64,000 nucleotides of DNA from Microscilla marina ATCC 23134 (GCF_000169175.1 NZ_AAWS01000004.1:1-64000); one strand, 5' to 3'; positions 1-8,319 are shown, counted from the first letter of the stretch. Numbers and translations: made by a program. Notes: generated by a model from the sequence alone, not told the origin.

Positions 1-100
1 ACTCTGCGGCATGAGGCAAGATCAGGCAAAGCGTTTACCATCGCGGGTCGGCTGCGAAACGGTCAGCGTGCTTATCAAACCTCCAATATGCTTATCCAGG

Positions 101-688
101 CTATACAAACCTGATGGTATTTGTTTTCTGGATTCTTTGCGGGTTTGCTACATCCTCATCAAGCGTGAGTATGTTTTCAGAGACTATTTTTGATGCCCGG
201 CTGAACTGCTTCTTTATTCCTGTCTCGCTTAGCTGAAATACATCATTTGCCAGGTCATCTATGACCTCGAATGCATCGCTGGTGTGGTTAAAGGCCGCTT
301 TACGGATTTTGGAGCTTATCTCGATCAGCCGCCGCTTTATTGCCTGTTCTACCAGAATGTGGGCATGGTACTCAATATTGGCGGAGGAATTCACCATGGA
401 GGTCAGCTTCATGACAAAAGTGGGACCTCCTGCCATTTCAAGTTTACCTGTTTGCCTTAGTTGCTGAGTTACCGTGAGCATATCTACTGGATTGGCTTGA
501 GCAAACAGCTCCAGTATTGCCTGATAAACCTCCTTGTGGGCAGGCTTGTAAAAGTAATCGGGTTGCAGCAAGTCAATGACCTGCATGAAGGCAGGTTGTT
601 CAATGAGTATCGCTCCGAGTACCGCTTCTTCTATATCGATTGCTTGAGGAGGAACCTGTCCTTGTACTACCATTGTTTTTTTGGCCAT
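101..688 (-). CDS. dnaB: Replicative DNA helicase DnaB, N-terminal part, frameshifted
   Basis: Residues 10-110 read as the DnaB N-terminal all-alpha domain (PPQAIDIEEAVLGAILIE near the start), which drives hexamer assembly at the replication fork. The frame stops at 101, before the RecA-like ATPase domain. Homology continues downstream in other frames: one reads SGLYSLDKHIGGLIS (about 118-61) and another reads TLCLILPHAAE near the edge, which is the linker and Walker A region of DnaB. The frame changes fall where one base is missing from short homopolymers (for example two C where three would restore RP). This looks like a helicase cut by the window edge with either sequencing undercalls or real decay. 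It lies 44 bp after a winged-helix gene on the same strand, so the two form a phage-type replication module. Confidence 0.8.
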   Translation of the reverse strand: MAKKTMVVQGQVPPQAIDIEEAVLGAILIEQPAFMQVIDLLQPDYFYKPAHKEVYQAILELFAQANPVDMLTVTQQLRQTGKLEMAGGPTFVMKLTSMVNSSANIEYHAHILVEQAIKRRLIEISSKIRKAAFNHTSDAFEVIDDLANDVFQLSETGIKKQFSRASKIVSENILTLDEDVANPQRIQKTNTIRFV

Positions 689-731
689 GGGTTTTGATCA
701 GTTTTTGAGTGATTATTTTTTGAGTTTTATG

Positions 732-2468
732 CTAATACCAGTCTGGTCTGGTGGCGGGCTCAAAGTCCTGTTGGTAGGAGGTATACATTATTTGCCCCAT
801 TTCCTTCTTTCGTTGATAGTCTTGTTTTTTTTGAACTCTATCGAGGTCTTTCGACCAGTCTCTGCCATAGCCATTTCCTTCAATTGTGAGCCAGTTTTTG
901 AGGCTGTAGTTGGTAGTGACCCCGTGGGTTTGAATAAAGCGTTGATACATTTGCAGGTTTTGCCGCATTTGTTGAATGCTCAGGTCACGCTCCTGTTGAA
1001 TGTTTGAAATTTGCTGCATAAGGTTTTCCAACTCCTTTTTGGAAGGCAAAATGTTAAAGGCTTCGTAGGTTTCTTGTGCCAGATGATAGGTCTCGTGCTG
1101 TCTGGCAGTATCTTTTGCCGCAGTATTTTCTGGTTTTTGCTCTGCCTGATCCGGAGACGCTTGCGTTGTGTCTGCTGGAGCAGCTGACAGGGCATTACGG
1201 CGAACCGTGGCTTCACTAATCAAACCTTCCTGAATAAGCGACAGGTTATCACTGAAATATTTTTCCGCCATTGTCACAGTGCTGCCTTCCTCAGTAAATA
1301 TTTGAATGACTTCTTCTTTGGAAGGTACCGGATTTACCAGGTGTTTTGATTCCTGCTGACCAGATGGTGCGGGTTTGTTTTCGGTCATTTCTGTGGCAAC
1401 AGACTGATTCTTTTCGCTTACCTGAGTTGATTTTTTTTCTGAATAAACCTCTTCTTTTACGGGCGTAGCCAATGCTTTTTTTTCCAGGACACTTAACCTT
1501 TTCAGGAGCGACTCATTGGTTTTAGCGGTTTCTTTTTGCCGTTCCAGTTCCCTGGCTTCCAGGGTTGCCATTCTTTTTTCCATAGCTGCCACTTTGCTCA
1601 GGAGCACCTGAGTATTTGCGCTGGCCTCCTTTTGCCGCTCCAGCTCTCTGGCTTCCATTGCCTTTACGTTTTTTTCCAGAGCAGCTAAATCCTTGTTCAG
1701 TTTTTCATGGTCATTACCTCCTGCCTGAGTATGTTCTTTTTTTAACAAAACATTTTCCTCCCTCTCTTCTTTTTGCACAGCAGTGAATATTTGTTCTTTA
1801 CTTTCAAAAATTTCTTTTTCTTCTTTTTCTTTAGAGAGAGTATAGGTTTTAATTTTATTATCATTAACTATATTATTATTAACTATATTATTGGGTGAAT
1901 CACCGTTCACATCCGGGGTGAACAGTGAAGCATAATCCTGGTGAACTATTGGTCGCCCCTCCAGAAGGTTTTGCACTATAAGGGTGAACAACTGATCACT
2001 TGTGGCGTGATCAATGGTTTGCCCCTGACTGACTTCCACTAATAGGGTGATTAGTTGTTCCTTTCGTTTTTTAAGGTTGGGCAAGTCAGAGGCTGCCAAA
2101 ATACAGGTATTGTCAAACAGTTTTTTTGCGACAGGAGAAAATGCATAGTAAGCCCCTACTTTACTTCGGTTACGGTGAGGGATCAGAAGCCCTTTTTTTA
2201 CCAGTTTTTCAAACTTCTTCTGCATGCCCCGTTTACTTGCGATTTCCAGTGTAGGCAAGTCATTCCGGCATTTTTCTGGTCTAAGCCAGTAATACATGGT
2301 ACCATCTTCCTCGAAAGACTTATTTTTACCACTTTTGGCAAAGTCGTATGCCCAGCCAAGAATCGTCTGCTCGTCCAGTTTAAGACTGATGCCTTGCCGG
2401 ATAACTGCCTCAAAATCGAGGTTGATTCGTTTTTTATAGGTATTATCTGTTTGTTTTTGATTTTTCAT
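732..2468 (-). CDS. Winged-helix replication-type protein with long coiled middle
   Basis: No named family is recognised with confidence. The first ~120 residues are a compact domain (LDFEAVIRQGISLKLDEQ, then a predicted winged helix ending VGAYYAFSPVAKKLFDN) shared with the next gene upstream. The middle (about 250-360) has two copies of a segment like ARELERQKE, typical of a coiled coil, and is rich in K, E and Q. The last 100 residues form a second domain ending in ATRPDWY. DNA-binding domain, flexible middle and C-terminal domain, followed by dnaB, is the layout of phage replication initiators or helicase loaders. That role is inferred from context. AT-rich codons lie between the parts (about 1840-1890), and the gene starts at ATG 2468. 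Confidence 0.7.
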   Translation of the reverse strand: MKNQKQTDNTYKKRINLDFEAVIRQGISLKLDEQTILGWAYDFAKSGKNKSFEEDGTMYYWLRPEKCRNDLPTLEIASKRGMQKKFEKLVKKGLLIPHRNRSKVGAYYAFSPVAKKLFDNTCILAASDLPNLKKRKEQLITLLVEVSQGQTIDHATSDQLFTLIVQNLLEGRPIVHQDYASLFTPDVNGDSPNNIVNNNIVNDNKIKTYTLSKEKEEKEIFESKEQIFTAVQKEEREENVLLKKEHTQAGGNDHEKLNKDLAALEKNVKAMEARELERQKEASANTQVLLSKVAAMEKRMATLEARELERQKETAKTNESLLKRLSVLEKKALATPVKEEVYSEKKSTQVSEKNQSVATEMTENKPAPSGQQESKHLVNPVPSKEEVIQIFTEEGSTVTMAEKYFSDNLSLIQEGLISEATVRRNALSAAPADTTQASPDQAEQKPENTAAKDTARQHETYHLAQETYEAFNILPSKKELENLMQQISNIQQERDLSIQQMRQNLQMYQRFIQTHGVTTNYSLKNWLTIEGNGYGRDWSKDLDRVQKKQDYQRKKEMGQIMYTSYQQDFEPATRPDWY

Positions 2469-2501
2469 TGCTAATTATTTAAGGTAAATTGAGACAGTAC
2501 A

Positions 2502-2843
2502 TCAGGAGCCTTTGAATAGTTTTTGGGTGATAGGAGAAAAAGCATAATAAGCACCTATCCCCTGCCGATTGTAGTGGGGAACAAGCAGGTCTTGCTTTAC
2601 CAGTTTTTCGATGATTTTCCGGATTCCTCTATCAGTCTTAATTTTGAGGGTAGGCAGGCCATCCCGAAATCCTTTTGGAGTAAAACAATAATACCTGATG
2701 CCATCATCCTCAAGAGGTTCAAGAGTGCCATCCCAGGCAGCTTCATAAGCCCAGGTCAGAACCACATGCTCAGAGAGCTTAAGGTCTATGTTGTTTTGAA
2801 TAAGCGCGTGAAAATCAAGAGTTAAATTTTTTTTGTAAGGCAT
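2502..2843 (-). CDS. Small winged-helix protein, paralogue of the downstream gene's N-terminus
   Basis: All 113 residues align with the first ~120 residues of the 578-residue protein just downstream. Both read LDF-A-I then LKL-E then the block GAYYAFSPI-KLF, with a shared LPTL-I and KLVK-LL pattern. It is therefore the DNA-binding domain alone. Only 33 bp separate the two genes. A free DNA-binding domain next to a full-length paralogue could act as a regulator or competitor at the same sites. This is inference and no function has been shown. Confidence 0.65.
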   Translation of the reverse strand: MPYKKNLTLDFHALIQNNIDLKLSEHVVLTWAYEAAWDGTLEPLEDDGIRYYCFTPKGFRDGLPTLKIKTDRGIRKIIEKLVKQDLLVPHYNRQGIGAYYAFSPITQKLFKGS

Positions 2844-2862
2844 TGTTATTTAGTTTGATAAA

Positions 2863-3174
2863 TTAATTTTTATTTGTTTTAGTATTTGTGCAAGACAGCT
2901 TTCGCTGCTTTTTCGTCTTCATTGCTGAGGCCTTGCTACGTTGCCGCCTGTCTGCTTTTACCTGGGTTTCCAAGGCTTTTTTTTCCAATAGTTTACGATC
3001 CCGGCAAGATAAAAACGCCCGTAACTTACGTTTGCTGCGGGCAATTTTCTTTGGTACATATATCCAGGTATTATGGTCTACCTGTACCTTGATTTTGCCT
3101 CGTAACCTCTTTTGACGGATTTGGGCAAGTGCTTTGGCTTTACGTCGATCTTCCCAGGTAATTTCCCAGCTCAT
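2863..3174 (-). CDS. Small highly basic protein
   Basis: The longest frame begins at 3330, but an internal ATG at 3174 (MSWEITWEDRRKAKALAQ) is the likelier start because the first 52 codons look like non-coding sequence. The 103-residue product is rich in lysine and arginine throughout and ends in a K/T/N-rich tail, so it probably binds nucleic acid. It has no recognised domain. It lies 19 bp upstream of the small winged-helix gene on the same strand, which suggests an early phage operon. Confidence 0.45.
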   Translation of the reverse strand: MSWEITWEDRRKAKALAQIRQKRLRGKIKVQVDHNTWIYVPKKIARSKRKLRAFLSCRDRKLLEKKALETQVKADRRQRSKASAMKTKKQRKLSCTNTKTNKN

Positions 3175-3532
3175 GATAAATATTTTTAGTTGGTTACTTA
3201 ATTTTTCCCGGTTACGCAGAACACCGATAACCGTACTATTACTGTTCTCTGTGTTACAAAGCAATAGTCGGTGGTGTCCGCATACCGATAAAACCTTTGC
3301 TTTATGGAGCGAGCATAAAACAAGGTTCATATAGTTACAAGTGATTTTTTTTGCCCAGGAATTTTGGGCATAGTAATACGTCTTATGAGCAATCCAGCCG
3401 TGATAACAAGTCTTAGGTCTCCCTTCGTCTTAGATACAGTGAACAGTTCAGATATCTGGAAAGAAAAGGTCGCACCGGGTTGAAACAGTGCTTCCTTTCT
3501 TAAGCTCTTTTTTCAGGCATTTATAAATTAAA

Positions 3533-3895
3533 TTATCCCTGAAAAAAGCTTTCGTCATCTTCTTCTGATTTTCCTTCATTTTTTTGGCAAGCTCGTTCAC
3601 GACGAAAGTTTTCTGCTTTACGTTTAAAATGAAAGAATATTTTTGATCTGATCTTTCCTTCGAAACTTTCGGGAAACTCAAAAAGAGTGAGCCGTTTTCC
3701 TTCAAAAACAATGGTTTGGATAGGTAAATCCTCTGCCTGAGGATATCTTTCTTTGAAGTCACGGTAGAACAAACTACCATTTAAGTGCTTAAGGTCAGTA
3801 ATAGTGAAATCTTTGATATTACTTTCAAAAATCTTTTGAAGCACAGTAGTGCTCTTAGGAGCACTCTTTTGCGGGCGCTTCTTTGGCTTATTCAT
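3533..3895 (-). CDS. Small hypothetical protein, tandem paralogue 1
   Basis: A 120-residue protein with a basic start. It shares the plan TVLQKIFESNI-DFT-DL--LN with the next gene upstream, then LPIQ-I-F and LFEFP-SF, ending with a KIFFHFKRK helix and a charged tail. No catalytic residues are recognised. A second out-of-frame ORF (3448-3780) covers the same DNA and is treated as a shadow. The pair probably arose by tandem duplication, and their function is unknown. Confidence 0.5.
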   Translation of the reverse strand: MNKPKKRPQKSAPKSTTVLQKIFESNIKDFTITDLKHLNGSLFYRDFKERYPQAEDLPIQTIVFEGKRLTLFEFPESFEGKIRSKIFFHFKRKAENFRRERACQKNEGKSEEDDESFFQG

Positions 3896-3978
3896 TTAAT
3901 CTTACTTTGGATAAACAATTTATTGAACTACTGGCTTGAGGTATCTATCGAGTTCTAAAATTGGTTTTGCCGGGTTGC

Positions 3979-4272
3979 CTAAGCAGACACCTGACTACAT
4001 TTATCTTTTTGTTTGAAGTAAGAAATTATCCGGGTTTCTATTTGATGAGCAAAACTTGCCGGGAATTTAAAAAGTCTGATCTGTTCGTTTCCAAAAGTGA
4101 TCACTTGAACAGGTAAGGAGTCTGGTTCCTGCCACACATTATAGAGTAACCAGGCATTTAAGTTGCGAAGATCACTGGCAGTAAAGTTGTCAATATTACT
4201 TTCATAAATTTTTTGCAGTATGGTCACTTTTCTTGCTATACGCTTCCTTGTGCGTTTGTTGAATTCATTCAT
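3979..4272 (-). CDS. Small hypothetical protein, tandem paralogue 2
   Basis: A 97-residue relative of the preceding gene. VTILQKIYESNIDNFTASDL matches TVLQKIFESNIKDFTITDL, and LPVQVITFG matches LPIQTIVFE. The basic N-terminus (KRTRKRIARK) suggests nucleic-acid contact. It is the first gene of the minus-strand early cluster, so its promoter should lie in the AT-rich DNA above 4272. No function can be assigned. Confidence 0.5.
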   Translation of the reverse strand: MNEFNKRTRKRIARKVTILQKIYESNIDNFTASDLRNLNAWLLYNVWQEPDSLPVQVITFGNEQIRLFKFPASFAHQIETRIISYFKQKDKCSQVSA

Positions 4273-4441
4273 AATTTGATCTGTTTATTTATTTGTTATT
4301 TGTTATTAAGTAAGTTGCTTGTGGGTAAAAAGACAGAACTGACTCAACAGTTTACTACCTGAGCCAGCCTGAATTCTACTTTATAGTATTTTTACAATTA
4401 ACTCCTATTATTTTTTTGCAGGCGTTTTTTCACGCAATACA

Positions 4442-4459
4442 TTAAGGTCTTTTCCTTAA
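4442..4459. promoter_or_regulatory. Short perfect inverted repeat, possible operator
   Basis: TTAAGG and CCTTAA flank a 6-nt centre, TCTTTT. The position, about 170 bp upstream of the first gene of the minus-strand cluster, fits a repressor site. There is no further support, and a chance palindrome in AT-rich DNA cannot be excluded. Confidence 0.3.
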
Positions 4460-4886
4460 CGAGATGCAAATATTAAAAACAAGATTTTTACTTACAAACA
4501 TTGTTTAAAATATTTAATAAATTTTTTGAAAATTAATTTTTATCAAAAATGATAGTAATAAAAAATGCGATTAAATTTTGGAATGTAAGGTTAAGTTCAT
4601 ATTATTGCAGGATGTTTGGGTTCTTTCATTTGGGGAGTTATACAACAATTAATGTTTTTGTGTAATTTTCCTTATGCTCTACGAGCGTTAGCTCCACCTA
4701 TTTTCAATAATTCTTTATATATATTCACTCCAATTTGTTGTCAGTTAGCTTGCTTGACATCAAATTCTTTCTCAAAGAAACCCCACTTTCTTATTCCTTA
4801 GCTTAATTCAAAATGTTTCCAAAAAAACATTCAGGGCACTTTTATGCTTTTTTTTTTTGGGAAGATGGCAGAATTATAAGTCTGAA

Positions 4887-5003
4887 CCTCTTTGTTTGCT
4901 CTGACAGTAATCAGCTGCACTTCTGTGCAGATATAAGCAAAAGAGGTACAACAACTCTCTGGTTGCCTGTTTGGTAAATTGTATGGGTTTGTTGTAGGCA
5001 ATC
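4887..5003. other. Two adjacent stem-loops, possible structured RNA or regulatory DNA
   Basis: CCTCTTTGTTTGCT (4887-4900) can pair with AGCAAAAGAGG (4936-4946) around an inner perfect hairpin CTGCAC-TTCT-GTGCAG (4915-4930). Next, GGTTGCCT (4961-4968) pairs with AGGCAATC (4996-5003) with one G-T. No known RNA family is recognised. The pairing can be seen in the sequence, but transcription is not shown. Confidence 0.35.
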
Positions 5004-5064
5004 AGACTAAAAATTCGCTCATTTTGAAACAAGGCTTCTATTGCTATTTTCTCATATATGATAT

Positions 5065-5095
5065 TTTGTGGAAGTAAATGGAATTGCTATATTTG
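5065..5095 (+). promoter_or_regulatory. Bacteroidota-type promoter for the HTH repressor-like gene
   Basis: TTTG at 5065-5068 and TATATTTG at 5088-5095 are separated by 19 bp. This matches the Bacteroidota -33/-7 consensus (TTTG, then TAnnTTTG). Transcription would begin near 5100, about 40 bp before the ATG at 5141. Confidence 0.7.
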
Positions 5096-5140
5096 CACTA
5101 AAATAAAATATATAACAATTACCAACATTAAACATTACAA

Positions 5141-5545
5141 ATGGGAATAGATATAGGTTTTAAAGAAAGGTTACTTAAAATTATACAAGACTTAGGGTAT
5201 AACAGAAAAACATTTGCTGAAGAAATAGATGTACCCATCACAAGCGTTTATCAATACATCAGAGAAAAAAGCGCTATCAAGCCTTCGCTTATTTTTTTTA
5301 TTAAGTTTTTAGATCGGTTTCCGAATGTGAATGGCAACTGGTTACTCACAGGTCAGGGAACTCCCCTCCTGAGCATGGATGGGAGCAGGAGTAATCAAAG
5401 TGGGCTGGTAAAAAATCTAAGAGAGCAGGTATTGACACAACAAACGCTTATTGATACGTTGTTTCAGGAAAATACTTATTTGAAATCAGAACTGGACGCA
5501 GTCAAAAGAGCCAATGAAAATTCTGGCACTCAAATTAAAGGCTAA
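5141..5545 (+). CDS. Phage-type HTH transcriptional regulator
   Basis: A 134-residue regulator. Residues 7-70 are an HTH domain (FKERLLKIIQDLGYNRKTFA, then VPITSVYQYIREK), followed by NGNWLLTGQGTPLL, the characteristic end of the DNA-binding domain in many Bacteroidota CI-like regulators. Residues 90-125 form a short coiled coil, probably for dimerisation. There is no peptidase domain. It has its own strong promoter and terminator, as expected of a lysogeny regulator or a control gene for this element. It faces a second HTH gene tail to tail. Confidence 0.8.
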   Translation: MGIDIGFKERLLKIIQDLGYNRKTFAEEIDVPITSVYQYIREKSAIKPSLIFFIKFLDRFPNVNGNWLLTGQGTPLLSMDGSRSNQSGLVKNLREQVLTQQTLIDTLFQENTYLKSELDAVKRANENSGTQIKG

Positions 5546-5580
5546 ATTTTGGATGAATAGTTTTAGTTAAAGTAAGTGTA

Positions 5581-5614
5581 AAACCTTCTCTGCTTCGATC
5601 GGAGAAGGTTTTTT
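5581..5614 (+). terminator. Rho-independent terminator
   Basis: A perfect 9-bp stem, AACCTTCTC (5581-5589) with GAGAAGGTT (5601-5609), is followed by a T run to 5614. It lies 35 bp after the HTH regulator stop and just before the end of the convergent HTH gene. Confidence 0.85.
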
Positions 5615-5652
5615 TATGAAACTTCTCCTCTTATATATACTCTCGGATATTT

Positions 5653-6000
5653 TTATGCTTCCTTTGTTTCCAGATTATTCAACAATCTTTCTGCCTCATC
5701 AATTTTCTGCTGTGCTTCCTGAAAAAGCTGGCTGCTCTCCCGGAAAAGAGCAATCCCCTCCTTTAATAAAGTTTTTACCTGTCCATGAGGGGCATGGTAC
5801 TCCATCATTTCTGTCGCGGTTAATTGAAATATTTGAGCAATGCTGGTAATCTCATCGAGGTCGAATGCCTGAGTACGGCCATTTTCCAGTCTCTCATAAG
5901 ACTGTTTGCCCCAACCCAGCTTAGTCGCCATTTGTTGTTGGGTAAACCCATGACTTTTGCGCAGTTGTTTGACTATTTTCAGTAGTTCCTTTTTTTCCAT
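5653..6000 (-). CDS. XRE-family (Cro/CI-like) transcriptional regulator
   Basis: The protein has 115 residues. Residues 5-65 are a clear XRE HTH (LRKSHGFTQQQMATKLGW, then KQSYERLENGRTQAFDLDEI), with the recognition helix around GKQSYERLENG. Residues 75-112 form a coiled coil (LFRESSQLFQEAQQKIDEAE), probably for dimerisation. It is divergent from the large membrane-protein gene at 6184, and two perfect palindromes lie between the two starts, which suggests self-control and control of the neighbour. Confidence 0.85.
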   Translation of the reverse strand: MEKKELLKIVKQLRKSHGFTQQQMATKLGWGKQSYERLENGRTQAFDLDEITSIAQIFQLTATEMMEYHAPHGQVKTLLKEGIALFRESSQLFQEAQQKIDEAERLLNNLETKEA

Positions 6001-6032
6001 TTTGCTAAAATACCCGGTTTTTATTTTCTATA

Positions 6033-6047
6033 CATCAGTAATTGATG
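6033..6047. promoter_or_regulatory. Palindrome near the XRE gene start
   Basis: CATCA-GTAAT-TGATG is a perfect 5-bp inverted repeat 33 bp upstream of the XRE start codon. Its position suits an autorepression operator, although the sequence differs from the second palindrome at 6081. Confidence 0.35.
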
Positions 6048-6080
6048 CTTTTTTATGTGATAAGTAGTCGTTTTATTTGC

Positions 6081-6103
6081 AAATAGTCTTTAAATGACTA
6101 TTT
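6081..6103. promoter_or_regulatory. Operator-like palindrome between divergent genes
   Basis: AAATAGTC (6081-6088) and GACTATTT (6096-6103) are a perfect 8-bp inverted repeat with a 7-nt TTTAAAT centre. It lies midway between the XRE regulator start (6000) and the membrane-protein start (6184). Such a site would suit an XRE dimer. Binding is inferred. Confidence 0.5.
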
Positions 6104-6183
6104 TTAAATTATTGACACATAACTAAGTGATGTTTCTTCAAATTCTTGCCTGCATTTGCGGGTAAATCAATACCTGACTAACT

Positions 6184-8001
6184 ATGAATAAAAATACTTT
6201 TTTACAAAAAATCAAAAAAGCCAATTCAACTTCTGAGTTAAATACTAAGAATCCTTATGATGAGAAACATAAAAGCTCTCAGTATAAGGAGTATTACCAG
6301 AAGGCAGACGCCTACATGACAGGCAAGTCGTACCTGGAACGGCGAGTGGTGTGGTATAAACTAGGCAAAAGCTTTCGCTTGTTTTATCACCCGGTTTCGG
6401 TTGTGCTTGCCCTTATTACAGCTGTTTTACTTGCTACCCGCCATCTGGATTTTAAATCGTTGGGGGTTATTACTACCCTGTTGCTACTCCTCACATTGGT
6501 ATGCCTTATCATAATTTTTGGAGCTTTGGAATGGGGCAAGAAAGAGAAGGCAACCGATGTGTTTTACAAGCGGGCAAATGGAAATGAAGTACCACTAATA
6601 CAATGGGGGTATCTGAGTTTATTTGTGATTTCATCACTTGTAGTGAGTGCGGTAGGTGGAGCTTTGATTGGAGATTCACAGATTGACCAGTCCAAGGCTA
6701 TTGCCGCTGCTGAGACCCAAAAAGTGCAGCAGATCAAAAAGAAAAACCAACCTCGCCTGACTCAGCTTAGTAATACCATTGCCGGGCTCGAAAACCTGTC
6801 GGTAAATGCCCAACTCAGGCGTTGGGGGCTGACAGTAAAAGAGCAGGAAAACCTGGAGGCGGGCAAAGCAGAAAAAGTGGCGCTGGAGAAAAAACAGCTG
6901 GATGAAATCACTCAGGTAAAAACTAAATATGAGGCAGCAACCAGCACCAATGATCATTACCGGACAATGGGCATGGGCATTGGTTTTTCGCTGGTGCTGC
7001 TAATGGAACTACTCACGATTTACGCCTATTACTTTCATAGTGTTTTTATGAAACGGGTACAGGAAGAAGGGAACGAATATGATATTTTGAATTCTAAGGA
7101 AAGTACAAGTGATGACCCAGGCAGCAAACCTTCTCCGAAACAAATTACCGAGGCAATTGTGGCTGGCATACTTCAGGTGGCAAATGCAGGAAGCAAGGCT
7201 GGTTTATACCCTACTGGCGGTGTTACATTACCTGATAACCACCCCAGTCATTCAAGCATTAAAACAACGGCAAGTGACATCAACAGTGATGCAACAGTTG
7301 AGGCAGTTAAAACACCTAAGGCAGATAACGCCCCGGTTGACAGTGAAGATGGTGTTGTATCAGTCACACCTGATGCAACAGTTAAACCACCTGAAACAGA
7401 GGATAACAGTTGTACCAGCCAAAACAGTTTAAACGGTATTAAAACACCTGTAAACAAAGACGTGAACACTATCAAAACAGGTAAAAACAGTCATGGCAGT
7501 CATACCAGTCAAAACAGTGTTAAAACACCCATCAACGAGGGTATGGGCACCGTCAAAACACCTAAAAAAGAGGATAACAGTGATGGCAGTTACACCAGTC
7601 AAAACAGTTTAAACGGGACCCACATGCTCACTGGTGTTGTACCCGTTAAAACGGTGTCTAAACACCCTAAATCAAAAACCAGGAAAGCAACTGGTGTAAC
7701 TGGTACACCTGTTAAGGCAGGCGCAAAGAAAACCAGTAAAAATGGCTATTATATTCCACCGGAGTGTTTTGACAGGTACTACCAGGGACGCGACCGAACC
7801 GACGACCCTTATCGGAAATTAAGGTGGTATGAAGAGGTGTTGCCTGATTTGATAAAGGGAGTAAAGTATGCCGATATTCTACAGAAAAAATATAAAGTGT
7901 ACGACTTTTGTCAGGACAGGTATGTAGTGAAACACATTAGTGATACTACGCTGAGGATTACACTGGTGAAGGGTTTGAAAAGTTTAGCTGACTCTGAATA
8001 G
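6184..8001 (+). CDS. Large membrane protein with coiled coil and Ser/Thr/Asn repeat region
   Basis: A 605-residue protein of no recognised family. Hydrophobic segments occur at about 75-95, 100-122, 145-170 and 260-285 (VVLALITAVLLA, TLLLLLTLVCLIIIFGAL, LFVISSLVVSAVGGALI, GIGFSLVLLMELLTIYAYY). A lysine/glutamine-rich coiled coil lies between the last two. Residues 310-510 are low complexity with three copies of a TSQNS(L/V) unit and many KTP motifs. The last 85 residues form a compact domain (YYIPPECFDRYYQGRDR to the end). The membrane topology and control by the divergent XRE gene suggest a lysogenic-conversion or superinfection-type function, but that is a guess. No terminator with a clear T run follows. 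Confidence 0.65.
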   Translation: MNKNTFLQKIKKANSTSELNTKNPYDEKHKSSQYKEYYQKADAYMTGKSYLERRVVWYKLGKSFRLFYHPVSVVLALITAVLLATRHLDFKSLGVITTLLLLLTLVCLIIIFGALEWGKKEKATDVFYKRANGNEVPLIQWGYLSLFVISSLVVSAVGGALIGDSQIDQSKAIAAAETQKVQQIKKKNQPRLTQLSNTIAGLENLSVNAQLRRWGLTVKEQENLEAGKAEKVALEKKQLDEITQVKTKYEAATSTNDHYRTMGMGIGFSLVLLMELLTIYAYYFHSVFMKRVQEEGNEYDILNSKESTSDDPGSKPSPKQITEAIVAGILQVANAGSKAGLYPTGGVTLPDNHPSHSSIKTTASDINSDATVEAVKTPKADNAPVDSEDGVVSVTPDATVKPPETEDNSCTSQNSLNGIKTPVNKDVNTIKTGKNSHGSHTSQNSVKTPINEGMGTVKTPKKEDNSDGSYTSQNSLNGTHMLTGVVPVKTVSKHPKSKTRKATGVTGTPVKAGAKKTSKNGYYIPPECFDRYYQGRDRTDDPYRKLRWYEEVLPDLIKGVKYADILQKKYKVYDFCQDRYVVKHISDTTLRITLVKGLKSLADSE

Positions 8002-8079
8002 TACAAAAAACAACCCTCTTCTTTTTGATTAAGGAAGGGGGGAGCTTAAGAGATAATGACTTTTCGGGGGTAAAGTTAT

Positions 8080-8319
8080 TTAGTTATAGGCAACTGCAAG
8101 CACTCCTTGGGAGCTAAGCCCATAAGAGTCACGTAAAACAAAGGTTTTTGCGGTATGATCAATGTTTGCCTGTACCGAAGAATTATCCCTGATGCCAAAC
8201 CTTATGATGAGTTGGCTATCCCCAAAGTCATAGATTTCGAGTTTTCACAACCCAAATTCGGTGGCTTTGGTATCACTTACTCCACCCCTCAGTTGATCCA
8301 CATCAATTTGTAAACTCAT
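8080..8319 (-). pseudogene. Small ORF interrupted by one in-frame stop
   Basis: Reading from ATG at 8319 gives MSLQIDVDQLRGGVSDTK and continues to FGL, then a single TGA at 8247-8245, then 54 more codons in the same frame (KLEIYDFGDSQLIIRFGIRD and on to VLAVAYN) ending at TAA 8080. Both halves have good coding character and the frame never shifts, so one base change (for example TGG to TGA) explains it. The product would have 79 residues. It is not a known family. It lies just past the large membrane-protein gene, convergent with it. Confidence 0.5.

Larger units (their letters stand above)
4273..5140. other. AT-rich intergenic region between divergent early genes
   Basis: No convincing gene is seen. 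The 61-codon plus-strand ORF at 4616-4801 has no coding character. The stretch contains a perfect 6-bp inverted repeat (TTAAGG/CCTTAA, 4442-4459) close to the start of the minus-strand cluster, two larger stem-loops (4887-5003) and a good Bacteroidota promoter (5065-5095) for the repressor-like gene. It probably serves as the control region between the minus-strand early genes and the plus-strand HTH gene. Confidence 0.6.

Noticed and set aside
3448-3780. 110-codon minus-strand ORF overlapping the 3533-3895 gene
   Set aside because: The other frame has a paralogue next door, so this one is the shadow.
4616-4801. 61-codon plus-strand ORF in the early spacer
   Set aside because: No family, odd composition and no ribosome site; it is most likely chance in AT-rich DNA.
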